Positions 43,291-52,269 of a DNA stretch of 64,000 nt are shown piece after piece. The DNA comes from Halobacillus mangrovi. Lineage in GTDB: Bacteria > Bacillota > Bacilli > Bacillales > Halobacillaceae. The stretch covers positions 3,450,501 through 3,514,500 of the forward strand of contig NZ_CP020772.1 in the NCBI RefSeq assembly GCF_002097535.1, in the 5' to 3' direction. Under the pieces are notes generated by a model that saw only the letters and a program-made list of their open reading frames with translations, made no database searches and had not been told where the DNA came from. Numbering within the stretch: position 1 is the first letter of the stretch; the number at the start of each line of letters is the position of its first letter. The position numbers and the translations under genes were made by a program.

Positions 43291-44061
43291 CTATTCTAGT
43301 TTCTTCCCATCAGGAGAAGATACAGGCACGTTCTTAATTAGCTGATTTTTGTTCTCGTAGTCCATTTGCCCCTCTTCCTGACGTCTTCTTTGGTGCCAAA
43401 GAGTAACTTCAAGGGAGATGATACAAATTAACAGCCACGCAAGAGCAAACAGAAATCCTGCCGCAACATCTGTAAAGAAGTGCACGCCCATATAAACTCT
43501 AGTCATACCGATAATCAGAGCAATCAGAGCTAAAGATATGTTAATGATCCACTTCCATTGTGTTCTTAGCTGACTAATAAAGACAAGATAAATGATAAAA
43601 AAGTAGAAAACAAACGCCCCTGCCGCATGGCCACTAGGAAAACTTGACGTGGCTCCGTGATATTCCCCTAAGAATTCTGGTCGTTCTCTTCCAAATTGAG
43701 ATTTTAATAAGGCGGTCAGTGAACTAATTCCACCCATACTTACTATAAAATAAATACCAACCCACCGGCTCATTTTAGAAAAGAATAATAAATATACGGC
43801 GAGCGCTAGAGAAGCGACCGTAATCAATATGACAGACCCGGCTTGCGTAACCACTTTAAGTATCGGTTCGAGACCATCAAAAGATGTGGCTCTTACGAAA
43901 TCAAAAGCTTGTTGATCGATAGCGAATTTTTCCTCTTGTAAAACTCCTGCTGCCAGATCAATAAAATAATAAATGCTTCCTCCGAGAGAGAGAAAACCAA
44001 GGAGAATGATGATGACTGATGTTGGAGAAAGATCCGACAGTTTTGTTCCAGAAAAAAGCAT
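43291..44061 (-). CDS. PAP2-family membrane phosphatase
   Basis: 256 residues with six membrane segments. The three acid-phosphatase motifs are complete: KSQFGRERP, SSFPSGHAAGA and RVYMGVHFFTDVAAG. Such enzymes dephosphorylate phosphatidic acid, phosphatidylglycerol phosphate or undecaprenyl pyrophosphate on the outer membrane face. A polar Gln/Asn/Lys tail of about 35 residues follows. Single gene with its own terminator. Confidence 0.92.
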   Translation of the reverse strand: MLFSGTKLSDLSPTSVIIILLGFLSLGGSIYYFIDLAAGVLQEEKFAIDQQAFDFVRATSFDGLEPILKVVTQAGSVILITVASLALAVYLLFFSKMSRWVGIYFIVSMGGISSLTALLKSQFGRERPEFLGEYHGATSSFPSGHAAGAFVFYFFIIYLVFISQLRTQWKWIINISLALIALIIGMTRVYMGVHFFTDVAAGFLFALAWLLICIISLEVTLWHQRRRQEEGQMDYENKNQLIKNVPVSSPDGKKLE

Positions 44062-44252
44062 ACCTATACACCTCTATCTACGCTATTGTTTGCTAACTGT
44101 TTCCCTTCCGATGCACTTATGAAACAATCCATAAATTGGTTATCAACTGGGAAGACGATGGTGAAAACGGTCAATTTTATGCGATTTCCTAAGCAAGGAA
44201 CCGGAAACAAAACTGCAGGCTAGAAGAACTTAAAGAAATTTTAGGAAGAATG

Positions 44253-44289
44253 AAAAGACGGAAAGCTGTATGGCAGCTTTCCGTCTTTT
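44253..44289 (-). terminator. terminator of the 41-residue gene
   Basis: AAAAGACGGAAAGCTG and CAGCTTTCCGTCTTTT form a 16-bp perfect stem, four bases after the stop of the small gene on the minus strand. Confidence 0.85.
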
Positions 44290-44293
44290 ACAA

Positions 44294-44419
44294 TTATTCA
44301 ATACGTTCGTCTATTTGTTTACTCGTTTTTGAAATCGTGATTCTGTCTTCTCCTGTACTAGGCTGTACAGCATCTCTGCCTTTTTGGATATTCCGTTTAG
44401 ACTTTGATTTTTTACTCAT
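44294..44419 (-). CDS. small basic protein, 41 residues
   Basis: Reads MSKKSKSKRNIQKGRDAVQP, then a short polar part with ISKTSKQIDERIE at the end. AGGAG lies 11 bases before the ATG, and a strong terminator begins four bases after the stop, which argues for a real gene. The basic N-terminus and polar composition recall small spore proteins, but no family was recognised. Confidence 0.55.
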   Translation of the reverse strand: MSKKSKSKRNIQKGRDAVQPSTGEDRITISKTSKQIDERIE

Positions 44420-44608
44420 CACTCATTCAACTCCTGTAAAAAGTAATCGAACAATCTTATTTTTATCAGAAAGTCGTATAATTATGTGAAAGGAATCAAC
44501 GAAATTCTGGAGGTTCTCACTCAAAGGCTAATAGGAATCGCTCACTCTCAGTCACATTCAGCCCATTTTCACACAAAACCGGTCAAAAACTGAAGAATAC
44601 AACCAAGC

Positions 44609-45505
44609 CTACATTTGCTCCGCTTCCATAGCGTCTGCTTTCGTCGGATGAACCGTACCAAATGGGTGCTCAGGCGGGGCATAGATACTGTAAAGCTTAA
44701 GTGGTTGATTCCCCGTATTGGTTAGATTGTGCCATTTACCCGCTGGAACCATAATGGCATAGTCATCATAAACGTTTGCCTGAAAATCTAATTGGTCCTT
44801 TGTGTCCCCCATTTGAACCAGGCCCTGCCCCTGTTCAACCCGTAAAAATTGATCCACATCAGGGTGTAGCTCCAAGCCAATATCCTCACCGACACCGATA
44901 CTCATTAATGTCACTTGCAAGTGATCCCCTGTCCATAAGGCTGTCCGGAACGTATCATTCTGTTTCGTCGCTTCGTCAATATTTAAAACGAATGGTTGTT
45001 TTCCATAATCCTTCAAATCAATGCGGCCATCTTGGCGGTTTGCCCATGCACTTATGCGATAGGCGTGAGCAGCCTCGTCGTTGCATGCCTTTCCAAATAC
45101 ATCCCGAAGCGGTGTATGCTGGGTAAGTAAATAACTTTGCCGATAAGCTTCATAATTCTCTAATTTTGCTTGATAAGCTTTTTGGAGTCCTTCTTGGTAG
45201 CTGTCGAAACCTGTTTTATTGATTTCATATTCAGGTTGGTTTCCTGTAAGTGAGACGTACAGATTAGTGAAATGGTTCAAATGGTTCTTTTCCTCTTCTA
45301 TCGTCTGTAAAATTTCATTTTTATGATTTTGACTTGGTGCAGCATTAGCTAACCGACTACATAAATCAATCGATTCCGCTTCCCCTTTGATTCCAGTAAG
45401 TAAAGCTTCTATGACTTGCTCGTTGTTTTCTGACCTGTAATAGGAGTCATTAATAGGAACGTTAACGTAATAAGGATTTTGATACATAGGATTACCGTAG
45501 TACAT
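44609..45505 (-). CDS. ferritin-like/cupin fusion protein
   Basis: 298 residues. A Tyr/Asn/Pro-rich head (MYYGNPMYQNPYYVNVPIND) resembles spore coat proteins. A ferritin-like four-helix domain follows (about 25-165), with EALLTGIKGEAESIDLCSRL, EEEKNHLNHFTNLY and a late CNDEAAHAYRIS; the E...ExxH pattern could bind a di-metal centre. A cupin fills about 175-290, with LELHPDVDQFLRVEQGQGLV and VPAGKWHNLTN; its His residues would form a metal site. Each domain occurs separately in spore or stress proteins. The combined function is unknown; metal-dependent oxidation or coat assembly is possible. Single gene. Confidence 0.8.
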   Translation of the reverse strand: MYYGNPMYQNPYYVNVPINDSYYRSENNEQVIEALLTGIKGEAESIDLCSRLANAAPSQNHKNEILQTIEEEKNHLNHFTNLYVSLTGNQPEYEINKTGFDSYQEGLQKAYQAKLENYEAYRQSYLLTQHTPLRDVFGKACNDEAAHAYRISAWANRQDGRIDLKDYGKQPFVLNIDEATKQNDTFRTALWTGDHLQVTLMSIGVGEDIGLELHPDVDQFLRVEQGQGLVQMGDTKDQLDFQANVYDDYAIMVPAGKWHNLTNTGNQPLKLYSIYAPPEHPFGTVHPTKADAMEAEQM

Positions 45506-45596
45506 TCAACTCATCCCTTTCGAAAATTTCTAGAAGTATCCTATGCATCATTGCCAGTGAATGTACTTCAATGCTTGGAAAGGTCCTTTTATGTAA

Positions 45597-45630
45597 AAAA
45601 AGAAATCACCTTTTATTGGTGATTTCTTTT
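45597..45630 (-). terminator. terminator of selO
   Basis: AAAAGAAATCACC and GGTGATTTCTTTT form a 13-bp perfect stem around TTTTATT. Confidence 0.88.
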
Positions 45631-45636
45631 AAGTGA

Positions 45637-47109
45637 TCACGTCCCGCAAAACGTTTGGTATGGACGGTCTGATGGCTCAGGCAGCTTCGCGTATTCCTCC
45701 TGATCAGAAGAATGTGCATAAGGATCTGAAAGTACGTTTAGGAGCCGCTCCATGACACAATAATCTTCATGACTAACTGCGGCTTCTAAGGCTTCCTCCA
45801 CCCTGTGGTTCCTCGGGATCACAGCAGGATTTGATTTTTTCATTAATTCTCGGGAAGACTCTTTAGATCCTTCTTGCCTCTCAAGCCTTTTCTTCCACTG
45901 CTCGTACCAATTTGTGAATTCCATTGTTTCATACATAGGGGTATTTTCTGGCTTATCAAAAGTTAACGCACGAAACGTATTCGTAAAGTCTGCCTTATGC
46001 TTTTGCATGATCCCGAGCAAGTCGTCGATCAGCGGTTCATCCTGACTCTTTTCATCTAAGAATCCGAGTTTAGCTCTCATACCCTTAAGCCAGTGACTAT
46101 AATACAACTCATCGTACTCTTTGATGGCATCCTGAGCAATTTCTACCGCTTCATCCTGATCTTCATGGAAAAGCGGTAATAAAGTCTCCGCAAAGCGCGC
46201 AAGATTCCATTTTCCAATCGGCGGCTGATTTTGATACGCATAGCGGCCACGGATATCAATGGAACTGAATACAGTTTCCGGGTCATACTCATCCATAAAT
46301 GCACAAGGACCATAATCAATGGTTTCTCCAGAGATCGTCATGTTATCCGTGTTCATGACGCCATGAATAAATCCGATCAGCTGCCATTTAGCAATCAATG
46401 CGGCCTGACGATTTAAGACTTTCCGGTAAAACGCAACATATTTATTCTCTTCTGTTTTTAGCTCTGGATAATGGCGCTCGATCGCATAGTCAGTCAACGC
46501 TCGAAGCTCCTCTTCTCCCTGTCCTCTCGCAAACTCAAACGTACCTATCCGTAAATGGCTGTCCGCTACTCGTGTCACAATGGCGCCAGGGAGTTCTATT
46601 TCACGAATGACCGGTTCGCCCGTTTTCACGACAGCAAGACTACGGTTCGTTGGAACACCTAAACCATGCATCGCTTCACTTATGATATACTCACGAAGCA
46701 TTGGGCCAAGTGTGGCTCGACCATCGCCCGCACGTGAGTAAGGGGTGCGACCTGATCCTTTAAGCTGAATATCCTTTCGTTCTCCTGATGGTGTAATCTG
46801 TTCCCCAAGTAATACGGCCCGACCGTCTCCAAGCATCGTAAAATGCCCGAATTGATGGCCCGCATAAGCTTGGGCAATAGGAAGGGAGCCTTCAGGAACT
46901 TTGTTACCAGCCAGTACCTCTACACCAGCTTCCGTTTCCAGTTTCTCAACGTCCAATCCTAACTGTTCCGCTAACTGCTTATTGAAAACAACCAACTCCG
47001 GTGAATTCACAGGAGTCGGTGTAACTTTTGAAAAAAACATATCCGGAAGGCGGGCATAACTGTTGTCAAAATTCCATTCCGTCGCTAAGGTTTGCTTCTC
47101 TTTTGCCAT
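45637..47109 (-). CDS. selO: SelO-family protein adenylyltransferase (YdiU)
   Basis: 490 residues from the ATG at 47109 behind AAAAAGGTGA. It is a pseudokinase-fold enzyme that transfers AMP from ATP to Ser/Thr/Tyr of target proteins. Typical stretches are [13 protein letters not shown] at the start, [89 protein letters not shown], and the end RPYQTFCGT. The family length is normal. Roles in oxidative stress are known from E. coli and yeast. It stands alone. Confidence 0.94.
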   Translation of the reverse strand: MAKEKQTLATEWNFDNSYARLPDMFFSKVTPTPVNSPELVVFNKQLAEQLGLDVEKLETEAGVEVLAGNKVPEGSLPIAQAYAGHQFGHFTMLGDGRAVLLGEQITPSGERKDIQLKGSGRTPYSRAGDGRATLGPMLREYIISEAMHGLGVPTNRSLAVVKTGEPVIREIELPGAIVTRVADSHLRIGTFEFARGQGEEELRALTDYAIERHYPELKTEENKYVAFYRKVLNRQAALIAKWQLIGFIHGVMNTDNMTISGETIDYGPCAFMDEYDPETVFSSIDIRGRYAYQNQPPIGKWNLARFAETLLPLFHEDQDEAVEIAQDAIKEYDELYYSHWLKGMRAKLGFLDEKSQDEPLIDDLLGIMQKHKADFTNTFRALTFDKPENTPMYETMEFTNWYEQWKKRLERQEGSKESSRELMKKSNPAVIPRNHRVEEALEAAVSHEDYCVMERLLNVLSDPYAHSSDQEEYAKLPEPSDRPYQTFCGT

Positions 47110-47220
47110 ATCGATCACCTTTTTATGATTTGACTTAATCGTAAAGAACACTCCATTAGCCTCTCTACTTCATTCTTTGATTATCCTCTTTTCTCTATCG
47201 TAGTCCCTTTATGTTAAAAA

Positions 47221-47260
47221 TAAAAGTGCCTTGCACAGTATTACTGGGCAGGCACTTTTA
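47221..47260 (-). terminator. terminator of the SASP-like gene
   Basis: TAAAAGTGCC and GGCACTTTTA form a 10-bp stem, extended imperfectly inward (TGC / GCA), immediately after the stop on the minus strand. Confidence 0.75.
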
Positions 47261-47263
47261 CCG

Positions 47264-47488
47264 TCAGTCGCGTTGGGAATGCTGATTTCCTTTTCTTACT
47301 TCTTCCACATTGGTATCACTGTAGATACTTGTGCCGCGTCCGCCAGTTGTTTTAGCCAATAGCTCTTTGACTTCATTATATGACAAGCCTGAACGTTCGT
47401 TTTGGCATTTGACTGCATCAATGTTCGTCCCTGAACTTGCGAATGTATCGTTCTTCAGATCATGACCAGGATGATTATGCTTTGTCAT
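47264..47488 (-). CDS. gamma-type SASP-like small protein
   Basis: 74 residues from the ATG at 47488 behind CAGGAGGTG. Two short repeats are visible: FASSGTNIDAVKCQNERS and IYSDTNVEEVRKGNQHS. Both fit the (F/Y)xSxTNxxxVxxxN motif of gamma-type small acid-soluble spore proteins, which are degraded for amino acids at germination. The middle LSYNEVKELLAKTTGGRGTS is unlike classic SspE, so this may be a relative rather than a true orthologue. Single gene. Confidence 0.65.
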   Translation of the reverse strand: MTKHNHPGHDLKNDTFASSGTNIDAVKCQNERSGLSYNEVKELLAKTTGGRGTSIYSDTNVEEVRKGNQHSQRD

Positions 47489-47568
47489 CTCAAGCACCTC
47501 CTGGTCTTAATCTTCTCGTTCCTTATCTTTTTATACGACGACTAGTTCCTATCCAAATAGAATCCCTT

Positions 47569-48054
47569 CTATCCTTCGTTATTAGACCGTCTGTTTTCAA
47601 ATTTTGCAGAAAGAAAGCCTAAGACACCACCTAAAATTGCACCGCCTAGAACCTCAATCGGCTGGTGGCCTAACAACTCTTTTAATTCCTTTTCTCGTTC
47701 AACAAATTCGAAACTTGGAAAATCTCCGGCAATCTCAGCAAAGTTATCTTCCAGGTCGTTGACTAGCTGCGCAATTTCCCCCGTATGCCTGCGAATCCCC
47801 TGGGCATCGTACATGACAATCACACCAAAGGTGACAGCAAGCGCTGTTTCCGTATGACGTGACCCTTTATTGGATGCAATATAACTTGCCAGCGCGGAAA
47901 CCCCTGCCGAGTGAGAGCTTGGCATCCCTCCAGTTGTCGCCACCTGCTTCACATCCCAATCTCCTGTCATCCTTTTATAGGTAATGATTTTTAATGCTTG
48001 TGCAATACCGATCGATGATAACGCCGTCAATAGTCCCCGGTTCATTTTTTGCAT
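47569..48054 (-). CDS. divergent PAP2-family membrane protein (YuiD-like)
   Basis: 161 residues from the ATG at 48054 behind TGGAGGAATC. It carries the DUF212 motifs TGGMPSSHSAGVSALAS (the PSSHS phosphatase-like loop), VTFGVIVMYDAQGIRRHTGE and ELLGHQPIEVLGGAILGG. Members are distant relatives of PAP2 phosphatases of unknown substrate. The germination operon lies on the other side, transcribed away from it. Confidence 0.88.
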   Translation of the reverse strand: MQKMNRGLLTALSSIGIAQALKIITYKRMTGDWDVKQVATTGGMPSSHSAGVSALASYIASNKGSRHTETALAVTFGVIVMYDAQGIRRHTGEIAQLVNDLEDNFAEIAGDFPSFEFVEREKELKELLGHQPIEVLGGAILGGVLGFLSAKFENRRSNNEG

Positions 48055-48251
48055 AATCGATTCCTCCATTCATTGCTTTCAACTTGAGCATTTCTTATTT
48101 GATTACCCTTGAGAGAATCATTTTATGCTACGGATCTGCACATTTATAAGAACGCATGGTCTTGAGGCAGACTTATGATCCTATCACTCCTGGCTAGTAT
48201 AAAAGATGGGCATTTTACCAAGAATAGTTAAAAAACGACAGGAGTTTTATT

Positions 48252-49745
48252 ATGGGAAAGGATCAGACTTTTCCACCTCACCTGAGCAAAGGTAAGTACA
48301 GTCATCTGAGCCTTTCAGGGGATGTGGAAAAAGACGTCAATCAGGTCGCCAAAAGTCTAGGGTATCCCCTTGACCTGGTCTCAAAAGTATACACATTCAA
48401 ACATAATGCTTTTGCCGTTTGTTATATAGATGGAATGATTAGCAATGACGAGCTGGAGATGACGGTGATTCTCCCGCTTATGGACTGGTTCAAAGAACAT
48501 CAGTCTCCATGGGACTTTGGAAAACGCGATTTCCAACAGCACATTCAACTCCCAAAAAAATTTAGTAGAACATCCGATTTTTCCAACATCCTGGACCAAT
48601 TACTACGTGGAAGTGTCATCTTATTCGTTAAAAAAGGAGAAGAAGCCTTTATCACCGCTGATCAGCGGTGGGAAACGAGAGCAATCGAAGAACCAAGTTC
48701 CCAGACCATGATTAGAGGTCCAAGAGAAGGCTTTGTCGAAACACTTGCTATTAATACGACTTTAATTCGAAGACGCATCTCGAATCCAGCACTCAGGTTT
48801 AAACAATTTCTTATAGGTGAAATCACCCAGACGCCGGTCCTTATTGCTTACATTGAAGGCCTGGTTAACGAGGATGCGTTAGAGACCGCAGTAGAAAGAT
48901 TGACTAATGTAAAGCCACGGGAAGTTTTTGAAACAGGGATGCTTGAGGAATTAATTGAAACGAAAGGCTACTCCCCTATACCAACACTTTCAAATACGGA
49001 ACGCCCTGATGTTGTCAGTGCAGCGCTTGTGGAAGGAAAGCTGGCTATAATGATGGAAGGGACGCCTTTTGCCATCATTGGTCCGGTAACATTTATTTCC
49101 TATTTCCAAACCGCTGAGGATTATTACAACCGGTTTGATTTAGCCACCTTCATCCGAATTATTCGATTCATTGCATTTTGGATTTCTTTTGCATTGCCAG
49201 CGACGTATGTAGCTTTAACTACCTTTCATCAGGAATTAATTCCGACGAAATTATTGATCAGCTTGACAGCCCAGCGGGAGGGTATTCCATTCCCTGCATT
49301 AATTGAAGCTTTAGTAATGGAGACTGTATTCGAAATTCTTCGAGAAGCTGGAGTACGAATGCCCCGCCCCATCGGCCCCGCTGTTTCAATTGTAGGGGCG
49401 ATCGTTATCGGAGAAGCTGCTGTATCAGCTGGACTCGTTTCCCCTGCAATTGTCATCGTTGTATCTTTAACAGCCATCGCGAGTTTCGCAAGCCCTTATT
49501 ATTCGATTGCAGGGTCCTCTAGGATGCTTCGCTTTGTGCTCATGATTTTTGCTGCTACTTCAGGAATTTATGGCATGCTCATCTTTACTCTTGCCTTATG
49601 TATCCATTTGGTATCACTGGAATCATTGGGACAGCCCTACATGGCTCCATTCGCCCCTTTTTCCAAAAAGCAGCAAAAGGATACCTTTTTCCGTCTCCCT
49701 TTATGGTGGACGAGTCGTAAGAAAAGGAGAAACCAGGGGGCTTGA
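48252..49745 (+). CDS. spore germination receptor subunit A (GerA family)
   Basis: 497 residues. A soluble N-terminal domain (about 1-250) precedes four to five membrane segments. Family motifs include GPREGFVETLAINTTLIRRR, FMLEELIE-like ETGMLEELIE, MMEGTPFAIIGPVTFISYFQ, and VETVFEILREAGVRMPRPIG-like EALVMETVFEILREAGVRMP. With the B and C subunits it forms the inner-membrane receptor that senses germinants in dormant spores. First gene of a four-gene operon; its stop overlaps the region of the next gene's ribosome binding site. Confidence 0.93.
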   Translation: MGKDQTFPPHLSKGKYSHLSLSGDVEKDVNQVAKSLGYPLDLVSKVYTFKHNAFAVCYIDGMISNDELEMTVILPLMDWFKEHQSPWDFGKRDFQQHIQLPKKFSRTSDFSNILDQLLRGSVILFVKKGEEAFITADQRWETRAIEEPSSQTMIRGPREGFVETLAINTTLIRRRISNPALRFKQFLIGEITQTPVLIAYIEGLVNEDALETAVERLTNVKPREVFETGMLEELIETKGYSPIPTLSNTERPDVVSAALVEGKLAIMMEGTPFAIIGPVTFISYFQTAEDYYNRFDLATFIRIIRFIAFWISFALPATYVALTTFHQELIPTKLLISLTAQREGIPFPALIEALVMETVFEILREAGVRMPRPIGPAVSIVGAIVIGEAAVSAGLVSPAIVIVVSLTAIASFASPYYSIAGSSRMLRFVLMIFAATSGIYGMLIFTLALCIHLVSLESLGQPYMAPFAPFSKKQQKDTFFRLPLWWTSRKKRRNQGA

Positions 49746-49750
49746 TTCCT

Positions 49751-50953
49751 ATGAAAATCTTTTATTTCTTTGTATTAGCAGTCAGTATTTTTCTAAGCGG
49801 ATGCAGCGCTCAAAACGAACTGGATGAATTGCTCATCCTATCTGGGATTGGTATTGATGAGGGAGAAAATGGCGGGGTAAAAATCATCCTTAAAGCAACC
49901 AACCCGCAAGCCAATTCAAGTGGCCAAGAAACCGGAGGCAGCAATCAGGCTCCCAGTTATACGTTTGTTAGTGAAGGCAAAGATGTGATTGAAGCCTTTT
50001 CGAATGTGAACGAATTGCTTGGACGGAGGCCCTTTTTCGCTCATATATCAGCTCTGGTCGTAGGTGAGGGTTTTGCAAGAAACCAAGGCGTGAAAGAGTT
50101 AATAGACTATATGGAGAGGCATTATGAAATCAGGGACAGTTACTTGTTTTTTATAGCCAAGGGGGAAAAAGCAGAATCGATCATGAACTTATTTACTCCT
50201 ATAGAAAATTCTTCAGTGTTTACTATTGATCGGATGGTCAGTATAGCCGGAGAAGCTCATGGTATGAAGGATGGCATCAAACTGGAGGATTTTATTAAAT
50301 GGAGTTTTGGGGACAATCGTGACCCTGTAGCTCTTGGTGTCGAGAAAGTTGATGTTGAAGTTCAATCTACAAATGCAGAAGTGCTGAATAACATTGAAGG
50401 TAATAAAAATGCCGTACGGTTAACAGGTGTAGCTGCATTTAAAAATAACCATCTGGTGGACTGGCTCACGGGAAAAGAGACCCAGAGTTTCGCGATTCTC
50501 ACCAATCATACAGGCCAGACATTGACCTATTCCGTTCCCTGTAGTGAAGGAGAAGGAACGATAGGTTTTAGTTTAAAAGAAATGAAAAAGGACTTTAAAC
50601 CAAAGCTTCAAAAGGGAAAGTTAACGTACGATATCAACTTGAGAGCCCAGATTACGTTGAAAGGATTTACGTGTCCGATGAAGCTATCAACGAACCAAGG
50701 GGTAGAAGAACTGCAGCAAATCGTAAATAAAACATTGGAAAAAGACCTTACTTCCTCCATAGAGAAAGCCCAGGAATTACAACTGGATTATTTTGGAATA
50801 CGAAACCAACTTTTCAGAAATGAAACGAAACAATGGGAAAAAGTGAAAGATGACTGGGAAAATTTATATAAAAATATGGAAATAAACACTCAAGTCCACG
50901 TATATTTGGAATCGCCTGGAGCGAGGGTTGATAATAATGAAGAAAAAAAATAA
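49751..50953 (+). CDS. spore germination receptor lipoprotein C (Ger(x)C family)
   Basis: 400 residues from the ATG at 49751; a TTG at 49742 is also in frame. A lipoprotein signal ends at SIFLSGC (Cys18). N-terminal ELDELLILSGIGIDEGENG and FSNVNELLGRRPFFAHISAL-like stretches are typical of GerC subunits, as is the C-terminal third with QELQLDYFGIRNQLFR. It is anchored to the outer face of the spore inner membrane with the A and B subunits. Confidence 0.92.
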   Translation: MKIFYFFVLAVSIFLSGCSAQNELDELLILSGIGIDEGENGGVKIILKATNPQANSSGQETGGSNQAPSYTFVSEGKDVIEAFSNVNELLGRRPFFAHISALVVGEGFARNQGVKELIDYMERHYEIRDSYLFFIAKGEKAESIMNLFTPIENSSVFTIDRMVSIAGEAHGMKDGIKLEDFIKWSFGDNRDPVALGVEKVDVEVQSTNAEVLNNIEGNKNAVRLTGVAAFKNNHLVDWLTGKETQSFAILTNHTGQTLTYSVPCSEGEGTIGFSLKEMKKDFKPKLQKGKLTYDINLRAQITLKGFTCPMKLSTNQGVEELQQIVNKTLEKDLTSSIEKAQELQLDYFGIRNQLFRNETKQWEKVKDDWENLYKNMEINTQVHVYLESPGARVDNNEEKK

Positions 50954-51110
50954 AACATGGAAAGAAAAAGGGTTCATTATCGGTGCCTGGCTGTTTTCGA
51001 TGTACTACACGATCGGCTATTTGTTAGACCGCCCCTTTTTTCCTATCACCCAGTGGCTGAGAGCCATTTACAAACCCATCTATACCGCACTGTTTGGAGG
51101 GTCATCATGA
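50937..51110 (+). CDS. small membrane protein of the germination operon
   Basis: 57 residues from the ATG at 50937, inside the end of the C-subunit gene, with GAGGG nine bases upstream. A basic head (MKKKNKTWKEKG) precedes one membrane segment (FIIGAWLFSMYYTIGYLL) and a second amphipathic stretch. Its stop overlaps the ATG of the B-subunit gene by four bases, a sign of translational coupling. Some germinant receptors have a small fourth (D) subunit with one or two membrane segments; this is a candidate, though shorter than those described. Confidence 0.7.
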   Translation: MKKKNKTWKEKGFIIGAWLFSMYYTIGYLLDRPFFPITQWLRAIYKPIYTALFGGSS

Positions 51111-52246
51111 ACATTCAATTAACAAAATACCAGTTGTTTACGGTAACCACAAACTTTGTCATCTTCAGCTCCATCTTGATGGCTCCAGCGTTGACCGTGG
51201 TAGCTGCAAAGCAGGATGGCTGGCTCTCTATGCTTCTTGCGTTGATTATTGGTCTGTTACTGAATTTTGTTTATGTTCTCCTTTTACGAAAACACCAGTA
51301 CCCTTCTTTGTTCAGTCTAATTGACCGCGCTGCTGGTAAATGGATGGGTACCTTATTGAATATTGTGCTTATGTTCTATGCACTCCATCTTGCGGCTATG
51401 GTTGTAAGAAACTTGAGTAATTTCATCGTCTCCAGTGTATTTCCCAATGCTCATCCCTGGACTTATCAAGTTCTGTTGATTGGGCTTGTAGCATTTACGG
51501 CCCTCCACGGTGTAAGAAACTTATTTCTCTTAAACGAATTGTTATCGCCGCTGCTTTTTTTCATCGTTGGGGGATCTTTGCTCTTGATCATCAAAGATTT
51601 CAGTTTTATTGAATTAAAACCTATCTTCTACACTCCTTTCCCTTCATTTTTCAAAGGAGCCTATGCGACACTAGGCTTCCCCTTTATTGAAGCTTTGTTA
51701 TTAGGGAATTTCTTTCACTATGTTCAACGTAAGAAACAGTTGTCTGTTGTTTACTTATCCGGGCTCCTTTTTGGAGGCCTCACTCTTGTCATTGCCGTAT
51801 TGCTTATCATTGGAAACGACGGGGCTTATATTGTGGCAAGGGAGACCTATCCTACTTATTCGGTTTTGAGAGATATAGAATTTACCACCATCTTTGAAAG
51901 AATTGAAATCTTAATCGCACTTGCCTGGATCACAGGACTATTTTTCAAAACTACCGTCTGTTTCCTTGTCGTAATGATGGGATTTAAACACCTATCCAAT
52001 TCGAAGAGCTACAGACCTTTTATCGTTCCCATTGCCATTTTAATCTGGGCAATGAGTAACCATCTTCACAAGACAGTTATGGATTTCAGCAATTTTGTGA
52101 CGTCGAGCTGGACGTTGTACTGGATTACACTGTATTGTGTACTAATAATTGTCTTCCTAATTGGGTTTTTGAGGAAGAAAAAACAATCAGGACAGGGACA
52201 GCAACCAGGAAACGATCACTCTTCTATGCAAAAAGCCAGGCCTTGA
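51107..52246 (+). CDS. spore germination receptor permease-like subunit B (GerB family)
   Basis: 379 residues from the ATG at 51107 behind GGAGGG; the longer frame from 50957 reads through the small gene and is rejected. About ten membrane segments with the PF03845 spore permease pattern: MNIQLTKYQLFTVTTNFVIF, DGWLSMLLALIIGLLLNF, IEALLLGNFFHYVQRKKQ. It is an APC-fold subunit thought to bind the germinant. Last gene of the operon. Confidence 0.92.
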   Translation: MNIQLTKYQLFTVTTNFVIFSSILMAPALTVVAAKQDGWLSMLLALIIGLLLNFVYVLLLRKHQYPSLFSLIDRAAGKWMGTLLNIVLMFYALHLAAMVVRNLSNFIVSSVFPNAHPWTYQVLLIGLVAFTALHGVRNLFLLNELLSPLLFFIVGGSLLLIIKDFSFIELKPIFYTPFPSFFKGAYATLGFPFIEALLLGNFFHYVQRKKQLSVVYLSGLLFGGLTLVIAVLLIIGNDGAYIVARETYPTYSVLRDIEFTTIFERIEILIALAWITGLFFKTTVCFLVVMMGFKHLSNSKSYRPFIVPIAILIWAMSNHLHKTVMDFSNFVTSSWTLYWITLYCVLIIVFLIGFLRKKKQSGQGQQPGNDHSSMQKARP

Positions 52247-52266
52247 ATTTTTAAGGCCTGGCTTTC
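52230..52266. terminator. bidirectional terminator between gerB-type gene and lactate permease gene
   Basis: AAAGCCAGGCCTT and AAGGCCTGGCTTT form a 13-bp perfect stem. The left arm overlaps the last codons of the B-subunit gene. Confidence 0.88.
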
Positions 52267-52269
52267 TTA

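Noticed and set aside
50957..51106. 50-residue N-terminal extension of the germination B subunit
   Set aside because: It is the +1 shadow of the small membrane gene; the ATG at 51107 has GGAGGG and matches the family start.
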